Shown here in pieces: positions 1 through 4,280 of a stretch of 5,861 nt of DNA; the first letter of the stretch is position 1; each line of letters starts with the position of its first letter. This stretch comes from Flavobacteriaceae bacterium (GTDB taxonomy: Bacteria; Bacteroidota; Bacteroidia; Flavobacteriales; Flavobacteriaceae): positions 396,546 through 402,406 of the forward strand of contig CP070731.1 of assembly GCA_020347545.1 (NCBI GenBank). Reading direction: 5' to 3'. The position numbers and the translations under genes are program-made. The notes beneath the pieces were generated by a model, which was given only the letters and a program-made list of their open reading frames with translations, was not told the origin of the DNA and searched no databases.

Positions 1-1018
1 TTTCACGGGCTCTTCCGGTGCGACCTATTCTGTGAATGTATTGTTCAGGATATTTGGGAGCGTCGAAATTGATGACGTGACTGACACCCAAGATGTCCAT
101 TCCTCTGGAAACAATATCCGTCGCGATCAATAGTCTGATAGTTCCGTTTTCGAATTTCTCTACGGCCTGAAATCTGTAGTTCTGCGATTTGTTTGAATGG
201 ATGACATCCATTTCATTTTCAAATTCATCCTGAAGATCGACAGAGAGTCTGTCAGCAATTTTTTTGTTTTTTGTAAAAACCAATACCTTGTCAAAACCTT
301 TTTGTTGAATTAGGAATCTCAGGAAATTAACTTTTGTATTGTAATTGGGGACAGGAGTTCCTTTTTGAACAATCCTTTCCAGTGGTGTTCCCACGGGAAC
401 AATTTCGATTTTTTTCGGGCTTTTAAAGAAGTTTTGAATCAATTCATCAACCTCCTCGGTAAGGGTAGCAGAAAACATGATGCTTTGTTTTTTTCTGGGT
501 AAAATATCGAAAATGTTCAGCAACTGAGGCCTGAATCCCACAAACAGCATCTCATCCACTTCATCTAGTACGAGTTTTTGAATAGAGGATAGTCGCAAGA
601 CTCCTGAAACGGCGAGGTCAAAAAGTCTTCCCGGAGTTGCAACAAGAATATCCAGCCCTTGAGTAATCATTTCTTTTTGGGTGTTAATGTTTGTGCCTCC
701 GTAAACACCTTCTATTCGCACATTTTGATAAGATGTCAGTTCCCTGGTGACTTTAACTACCTGAGATACCAGTTCCCTGGTTGGGACCAGTATAAGAATC
801 CTTGGGTGCGTTTGATCAGAGTAGGTTAGGGATGTTAATATGGGCAGCAGATAGGCTAAAGTTTTACCTGTTCCTGTCTGTGCAAGCCCAACCATGTCAT
901 TTCCTGAGTTTACCGCCGGAATTGATTTTTCCTGAATAGGGGTAGGATCGGAAATGCCCATATCACTTAAGGCTTTAAGCTGTGGTTTTTTGATTTTAAG
1001 GTCCTGAAATGATTTCAT
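1..1018 (-). CDS. DEAD-box RNA helicase, RhlE-like (C-terminus beyond the window)
   Basis: An ATP-dependent RNA helicase of superfamily 2, cytoplasmic, expected to remodel RNA duplexes in ribosome assembly or mRNA decay. The start is the ATG at 1018 (MKSFQDLKIKK), and 339 codons are read before the left edge. The helicase motifs appear in order: Q-motif with PTPIQ (25-29), Walker A AQTGTGKT (46-53), PTRELV (79-84), ATPGRL (127-132), motif II DEVD (152-155), SAT (183-185), HSNKSQN (274-280), ATDIVSRGMD (299-308) and HRIGRTGR (329-336). The H-x-NKSQN form of the segment before motif V is typical of the RhlE group. Both RecA-like domains are therefore almost complete, and only the end of the second domain and the variable C-terminal tail are missing. 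The oddity is Val154 where the family usually has Ala; the Asp and Glu that bind Mg-ATP are kept. The gene is divergent from the small lipoprotein at 1106. The family is certain; the exact paralogue and cellular role are not. Confidence 0.97.
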   Translation of the reverse strand, partial: MKSFQDLKIKKPQLKALSDMGISDPTPIQEKSIPAVNSGNDMVGLAQTGTGKTLAYLLPILTSLTYSDQTHPRILILVPTRELVSQVVKVTRELTSYQNVRIEGVYGGTNINTQKEMITQGLDILVATPGRLFDLAVSGVLRLSSIQKLVLDEVDEMLFVGFRPQLLNIFDILPRKKQSIMFSATLTEEVDELIQNFFKSPKKIEIVPVGTPLERIVQKGTPVPNYNTKVNFLRFLIQQKGFDKVLVFTKNKKIADRLSVDLQDEFENEMDVIHSNKSQNYRFQAVEKFENGTIRLLIATDIVSRGMDILGVSHVINFDAPKYPEQYIHRIGRTGRARE

Positions 1019-1038
1019 CGGGCAATTCTTTTATTTTG

Positions 1039-1067
1039 CAAAATTAGTTATACATTCGGAGATACAA
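1039..1067 (-). promoter_or_regulatory. Probable flavobacterial-type promoter of the helicase gene
   Basis: Read on the minus strand, a TTG (1067-1065) is followed after 18 bases by TAATTTTG (1046-1039). This matches the Bacteroidota/Flavobacterium consensus TTG-N17-23-TAnnTTTG exactly. Transcription would start near 1032-1035, giving a short leader of about 15 bases before the helicase ATG at 1018. The -7 box is overlapped by a perfect 12-bp palindrome, ATTTTGCAAAAT (1033-1044). No comparably good promoter was found for the plus-strand gene at 1106. The match is to consensus only. Confidence 0.55.
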
Positions 1068-1105
1068 TAAAAAGAGTTGTATTTATTCGTAATATTCAGA
1101 GGATT

Positions 1106-1651
1106 ATGGGTTTAAGGATTCGTTGGGGAGTGATTCTTTTCATATTTTTTGCAATTTTCTCCTGTTCTTCATCAGATGATGTTGTTGAACCTTTGGTGAG
1201 TCAATACGTTCTGGATGGAAGCCAAAAGTTAATTCAGACAGAGATGTATAGAGAGTCTTCCGGGGAGCAGGGTGATGCTGATGAGATACGATTATTGGAA
1301 CCTTTGGATGGTACCGACTTGTATGATTTGATTATTTTCAGCCCGGTTCCCGGAGGGTCAGAATTGGAAGGAGTTTACATTTACAGTAAGACAGGAGATG
1401 TGGGCACCTATGATTTGAGTTTTGTTCATTCAACAGATGGAAATGATCAGTGGGTGTGGTATACCAATGGTGAAAACGGGCTTAAACTGGATATTCAATA
1501 CACAGGTAAAAAAGATGGGATAAGGCAATACCGAATAGTTCTCGAAGATTTCGAATTGAACTATGGATACTGGGATTATCTGGCTGGAAAATGGGTTTCA
1601 CAAGGTCTTAAAAAGTTTAGTTTCGCTTATGAAGGCTCATTGAACAACTAA
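1106..1651 (+). CDS. Small lipoprotein of unknown function, probably surface-exposed
   Basis: The 181-residue product begins with a positively charged, hydrophobic signal peptide (MGLRIRWGVILFIFFAIFSC). It ends in a lipobox-like IFSC, so Cys20 is the predicted lipidated residue. SSSDD follows directly; in Flavobacteriia and Bacteroides, serine and acidic residues just after the Cys resemble the lipoprotein export signal that sends proteins to the outer face of the outer membrane. The mature part is rich in Gly, Asp and aromatic residues in alternating patterns (for example QWVWYTNGENGLKLDIQY), suggesting a small all-beta domain. I recognise no family and assign no function. The ATG at 1106 has a purine-rich AGAGGA (1098-1103) just upstream, slightly too close for an ideal ribosome binding site. 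The gene is divergent from the helicase, and its stop overlaps that of the DUF302 gene. The reading frame and lipoprotein call are firm; surface exposure is inference. Confidence 0.85.
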   Translation: MGLRIRWGVILFIFFAIFSCSSSDDVVEPLVSQYVLDGSQKLIQTEMYRESSGEQGDADEIRLLEPLDGTDLYDLIIFSPVPGGSELEGVYIYSKTGDVGTYDLSFVHSTDGNDQWVWYTNGENGLKLDIQYTGKKDGIRQYRIVLEDFELNYGYWDYLAGKWVSQGLKKFSFAYEGSLNN

Positions 1652-2037
1652 AGGGCATCTATGGATTTCTGAAGCCTTTCCTTTACTTGTATGGCAAGAT
1701 TACCCAATTCAGGGTTTTCAACGGCCTGCATTGAGGCCATTGGGTCTACAGCTGAAACCTCAATTTTTCCCGGCACTTTTTCCTGAACAATAACATTACA
1801 TGGTAGCATAGTACCTATTTTATCCTCTGACTGAAGGGCCTGATAGGCGAAAGGAGGGTTGCATGCCCCTAAAATTTTGTAATTGTAAAAGTCAACGTCA
1901 AGTTTATTTTTTAAAGTTGTCTTCAGGTCAATTTCGGTCAAAATTCCAAATCCTTGTGTTTTTAAGGATTCAGTCACCCTGTTTATTCCTTCCTCGAATG
2001 AAATGTCATTTAAGATTTTGCTAATGTAATATTCCAT
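1648..2037 (-). CDS. DUF302 family protein
   Basis: A complete 129-residue protein with no signal peptide, so probably cytoplasmic. Its sequence fits the DUF302 family (PF03625) along its whole length. An N-terminal strand-helix (YYISKILNDISFEEGINRVTESLKTQGF) leads into GILTEIDLK, then the hallmark GACNPPFAYQAL (57-68), IGTMLPCNVIV (74-84) and the SAVDPM segment (95-100). The two family cysteines, Cys59 and Cys80, are both present. The biochemical role of DUF302 proteins is not established; the conserved cysteines have prompted ideas about redox or metal-related functions, but nothing here decides this. The start is the ATG at 2037; upstream is A/T-rich with no Shine-Dalgarno sequence, as is common in Bacteroidota. 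It converges on the lipoprotein gene at 1106, and its TAG overlaps the TAA of that gene, so the two have no intergenic terminator between them. There is no evident functional link to the glucan genes on the right. Confidence 0.92.
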   Translation of the reverse strand: MEYYISKILNDISFEEGINRVTESLKTQGFGILTEIDLKTTLKNKLDVDFYNYKILGACNPPFAYQALQSEDKIGTMLPCNVIVQEKVPGKIEVSAVDPMASMQAVENPELGNLAIQVKERLQKSIDAL

Positions 2038-2160
2038 GATAAAAACTATTGTTTTTCAAAATTTCTTTAGATCTAAAGTTAAGGTTTTTTAATTTTTTAC
2101 CCGAGAAATTTATTGGGAATTTTTGATTTACAGGCCTCGTTTGAATTTGATGATTTATGA

Positions 2161-2236
2161 AGGATTGGGCATCGAAAAGAGTGGCAGGGAGGTTGAGAAT
2201 TAATTTCTAAAAAACGACGATTTAGCCCAATTTTTT
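2161..2236 (+). ncRNA. Possible structured RNA or terminator-like hairpin (tentative)
   Basis: ATTGGGCATCG (2164-2174) can pair with CGAT (2218-2221) and GCCCAAT (2225-2231), leaving a three-base bulge at 2222-2224. This makes 11 Watson-Crick pairs closing a loop of about 43 bases. The 3' arm runs into T2231-T2236, which looks like an intrinsic terminator tail, and G-U pairs at 2162-2163 could extend the stem. The structure lies in no gene, about 310 bases before the GH16 start. It could be a small RNA, part of a leader, or chance. No promoter for it was found. Confidence 0.2.
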
Positions 2237-2285
2237 GAGAATTTGATAATATTTTAATTCCTGAAGCATTAACCTATGTAAGTAG

Positions 2286-2296
2286 CTGTAAAACAG
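2286..2296. promoter_or_regulatory. Candidate operator, copy 1 of CTGTAAAACAG
   Basis: The 11-base sequence CTGTAAAACAG is an inverted repeat (CTGT / ACAG with AAA between). An identical copy lies at 2448-2458. ATGTA occurs a few bases before both copies (2276-2280 and 2442-2446). Exact duplication of a dyad in the region upstream of a catabolic gene is the usual look of a regulator binding site, but the regulator is unknown. Confidence 0.35.
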
Positions 2297-2328
2297 TTGT
2301 ATAGGTTGAAACATTCATTCATTATAGA

Positions 2329-2390
2329 AAATACTTATAGTGATTATAATGCTGAATACAATGTTTTATTAAATTGTATTAAAAGTATTT
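2329..2390. repeat. Nested inverted repeats upstream of the GH16 gene
   Basis: Outer arms AAATACTT (2329-2336) and AAGTATTT (2383-2390) are perfect 8-bp complements. Inside them lies a second perfect 8-bp pair, AATACAAT (2355-2362) and ATTGTATT (2373-2380), with a 10-base loop. A short palindrome ATTATAAT (2343-2350) sits between the left arms. The block lies between the two CTGTAAAACAG copies. The arms are A/T-rich, so chance pairing is quite possible. Confidence 0.35.
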
Positions 2391-2447
2391 AAACCAGATA
2401 TATAACATTATTTATATAAAGTATATATTTATATTATTTGCATGTAC

Positions 2448-2458
2448 CTGTAAAACAG
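2448..2458. promoter_or_regulatory. Candidate operator, copy 2 of CTGTAAAACAG
   Basis: This is the second exact copy of the dyad at 2286-2296. It lies about 83 bases before the preferred GH16 start and just after the promoter-like TATTATTTG (2432-2440). A protein bound here could act close to the transcription start. The role is inferred from position and duplication alone. Confidence 0.35.
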
Positions 2459-2541
2459 ATATTGAGTATGTAATATTAGATAATAATTTAAAGTAAGACA
2501 AAGAAAAGTTGATTAGATTTCTTATTTTTCAGAAAAATTTT

Positions 2542-4164
2542 ATGATGATGAAGATTAGGTATTTTTTGACGTTTTTAATTAGTTCCTTCGTTTTGATTTC
2601 CTGTGGGGGTGATGGTGAAGATATGACGCCACCTCCTGTGGTTGTAAAAAATTTAAATGTAACATTTGAGATCCAGGGTGCTTCGTCGGAAAATCCGGAA
2701 GGAGACGGAAGTGGTAAGGTGACTTTTAATGCCACTGCCGATAATGCTACTTCATACAGGCTTGAGTACGATGGGAATTCTCAGAATATGATCAATGGTG
2801 AATTGACAGTTACTTTTGAAGATCCAGGTGTTCAGGATTATTCGGTTAAAGTTACTGCTACCGGAAGTGGTGGTTCACAGGCCTCTAAAAATGTTGAAGT
2901 CAAGGTAAAAAGAGAATATGAAGTACCAGATGACCTGTTGAAATTATTAACGAATAATGGATCTCAGAAATGGAGAGTACAGGCAGAAGTAACAGGTCAT
3001 TTTGGTGTTGGGCCCAAGGAGGCGACTGTTCCGGAGTTTTATAAGGCCCAGTCATTTGAGAAAGATTTTTCAGGGATGTATGATGACGAATATGTATTTG
3101 ATCAGGACAAGAATTTTGACCATAAAACAGGAGGAACCGTTTATGGAAAAGCAGACCCTATGGAGGATGATCTCGGAAGTACTTCTGAGCCTGTGAATGA
3201 TGATGATGAATATGAGAATTATCCTCTGGATGATTACAAGGGGACCTGGGCTTATGGATTTTCTAATGGAAGGGAGACCCTATATTTGTCGGATTTTGGA
3301 TTTTTAGGGTTTTACGTTGGAGGGACTCATGCTTATACCATAATTCAAAGAACTGAAACAGCCATGGTGTTGAGAACAGAAGGAGCGGATGAATTATCAT
3401 GGTTTATTTTACTTACAACTGAAGAGGAATTCCAGGAACCCTCATTCAATAAGCTGGTTTTTGAAGATAATTTTGATGTCAACGGTGCGCCTGATGAGGC
3501 AAAGTGGAATTATGATCTGGAGGATGGATGTGCCCAGGGGCTCTGCGGATGGGGTAATAATGAAGAGCAGTGGTATACTGACAGATCGGATAACGTAAGA
3601 GTTGAAGATGGAAACCTTTACATTACTGCTAAAAGAGAAAGTCGAGGAGGTAAATCCTATACTTCAGCAAGATTAAAAACAGAAAACAAATTTGAATTTA
3701 CTTACGGAAGAGTTGATGTGAGGGCTAAATTACCTTCGGGAGGTGGTACCTGGCCTGCTATATGGATGTTGGGAGCAGATTATGAAACCAATATCTGGCC
3801 GGGGTGTGGTGAAATAGATATCATGGAATACGTTGGAAATGAACCTGGAAAGATAAGAAGTTCTCTTCATTCTCCTTCCAGCTTCGGGGCAACAGAAAAC
3901 ACTGAAGAGGTTGACATTGAGGATGAAAATGATGAATTCCATCTTTACTCGATGACATGGACCTCAAATCAAATATCATTTTACCTTGACGGAGAGCGTT
4001 TTTACACTTACTACCCCTTCCAAAAGGATAACAGAAGCTGGCCATTTAACAACGATCAGTTTCTGATATTGAATATTGCCATGGGAGGAAATCTTGGTGG
4101 CAACATCGACGCTGGTTTTGATCAGTCAGAAATGGTAATTGATTATGTTAAGGTTTATCAATAG
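2542..4164 (+). CDS. GH16 beta-glucanase (laminarinase-like) lipoprotein with PKD-like and HFGVGP-type domains
   Basis: Predicted to hydrolyse beta-1,3 or mixed-linkage glucan such as laminarin at the cell surface. Numbering is from the ATG at 2542 (540 residues). A signal peptide ends in lipobox LISC (Cys21), followed by GGDGED. Residues about 36-124 form a PKD-like beta domain. Residues about 128-300 form a middle domain with Trp144 and HFGVGP (153-158), an acidic stretch, YENYPLDDY and GFLGFYVGG; this module accompanies GH16 in many Flavobacteriia. The GH16 domain spans about 304-540. It carries CAQGLCGWGNNE (330-341), GTWPAIWMLG and the catalytic EIDIME, with nucleophile Glu424, Asp426 and acid/base Glu429, and ends in IDYVKVYQ. 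There is no type IX secretion tail, which fits lipoprotein export. ATG codons at 2542, 2545 and 2548 are all plausible starts. A TTG at 2509 would add 11 residues and make a less natural signal peptide. The next gene, 116 bases downstream, is a propeller regulator, as expected in a glucan utilisation locus. Exact substrate is inferred. Confidence 0.95.
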   Translation: MMMKIRYFLTFLISSFVLISCGGDGEDMTPPPVVVKNLNVTFEIQGASSENPEGDGSGKVTFNATADNATSYRLEYDGNSQNMINGELTVTFEDPGVQDYSVKVTATGSGGSQASKNVEVKVKREYEVPDDLLKLLTNNGSQKWRVQAEVTGHFGVGPKEATVPEFYKAQSFEKDFSGMYDDEYVFDQDKNFDHKTGGTVYGKADPMEDDLGSTSEPVNDDDEYENYPLDDYKGTWAYGFSNGRETLYLSDFGFLGFYVGGTHAYTIIQRTETAMVLRTEGADELSWFILLTTEEEFQEPSFNKLVFEDNFDVNGAPDEAKWNYDLEDGCAQGLCGWGNNEEQWYTDRSDNVRVEDGNLYITAKRESRGGKSYTSARLKTENKFEFTYGRVDVRAKLPSGGGTWPAIWMLGADYETNIWPGCGEIDIMEYVGNEPGKIRSSLHSPSSFGATENTEEVDIEDENDEFHLYSMTWTSNQISFYLDGERFYTYYPFQKDNRSWPFNNDQFLILNIAMGGNLGGNIDAGFDQSEMVIDYVKVYQ

Positions 4165-4280
4165 CCGAATCCATATTTCGGAAATGTTTAAGTTTGTGGT
4201 TAAATGATAGGTTTCGGACCGATATGAAATGTTTATTATCAAAAAACAGGATCGCTTCTATTTTTTAAATTTGGAGATAT
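4165..4280 (+). promoter_or_regulatory. Spacer between GH16 and regulator genes, with promoter-like boxes
   Basis: A 5-bp dyad, CCGAA (4165-4169) with TTCGG (4177-4181), begins right after the GH16 stop, but no T-run follows, so it is a poor terminator. A short palindrome TCGGACCGA lies at 4214-4222. Two exact TAnnTTTG boxes occur: TAAGTTTG (4189-4196) and TAAATTTG (4266-4273). Neither has a TTG at the expected upstream distance, and the second is too close to the start codon. The regulator may have its own weak promoter or be read through from GH16; the sequence does not decide. Confidence 0.3.
4273..4276 (+). promoter_or_regulatory. Ribosome binding site-like GGAG of the regulator gene
   Basis: GGAG lies four bases before the ATG at 4281. 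It supports that start, along with the good signal peptide that follows. The spacing is slightly short, but this is the clearest Shine-Dalgarno-like site in the window. Confidence 0.4.

Larger units (their letters stand above)
2038..2541. other. Long AT-rich non-coding region between DUF302 and the GH16 gene
   Basis: About 500 bases with no convincing gene. The longest tempting frame, ATG at 2157, encodes only 17 residues. The region separates two divergent genes and must hold both promoters. The 2040-2100 part is T-rich. From 2161 to 2236 there is a possible hairpin followed by Ts. From 2286 to 2458 there are duplicated and nested dyads, described separately. From about 2395 to 2490 the DNA is almost pure A/T. 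No exact TAnnTTTG box was found on the plus strand; the nearest is TATTATTTG (2432-2440), which has one extra base and no TTG at the right distance. The size and dyad content suggest a regulated promoter for the GH16 gene. Confidence 0.6.

Noticed and set aside
2157..2210. A 17-residue frame starting ATG at 2157 (MKDWASKRVAGRLRINF).
   Set aside because: It is too short, has no ribosome binding site and no recognisable content, and it overlaps the candidate hairpin; chance is the simpler explanation.
2312..2323. CATT repeated three times in tandem.
   Set aside because: It is only 12 bases, easily due to chance in A/T-rich DNA, and shows no link to a gene start.
2395..2490. Almost pure A/T stretch as a possible replication origin or attachment site.
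   Set aside because: There are no DnaA-box clusters, integrase gene, direct repeats of a tRNA end or other partner features; it is better explained as AT-rich promoter DNA.
2529..2735. Minus-strand open frame of 68 codons.
   Set aside because: It is antisense to the GH16 signal peptide and PKD region, where the plus frame has clear domains; it shows no protein-like motif.
3002..3598. Two short plus-strand frames (3002-3196 and 3389-3598) in another phase.
   Set aside because: They are out-of-frame readings of the GH16 gene with no start signals or motifs of their own.
3730..4045. Two overlapping minus-strand frames (70 and 74 codons) inside the GH16 catalytic domain.
   Set aside because: They are shadows of the strongly conserved GH16 coding strand.
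4165..4181. CCGAA/TTCGG dyad just after the GH16 stop as a terminator.
   Set aside because: The stem is only 5 bp and is followed by GAAATG rather than a T-run, so I do not call it a terminator.
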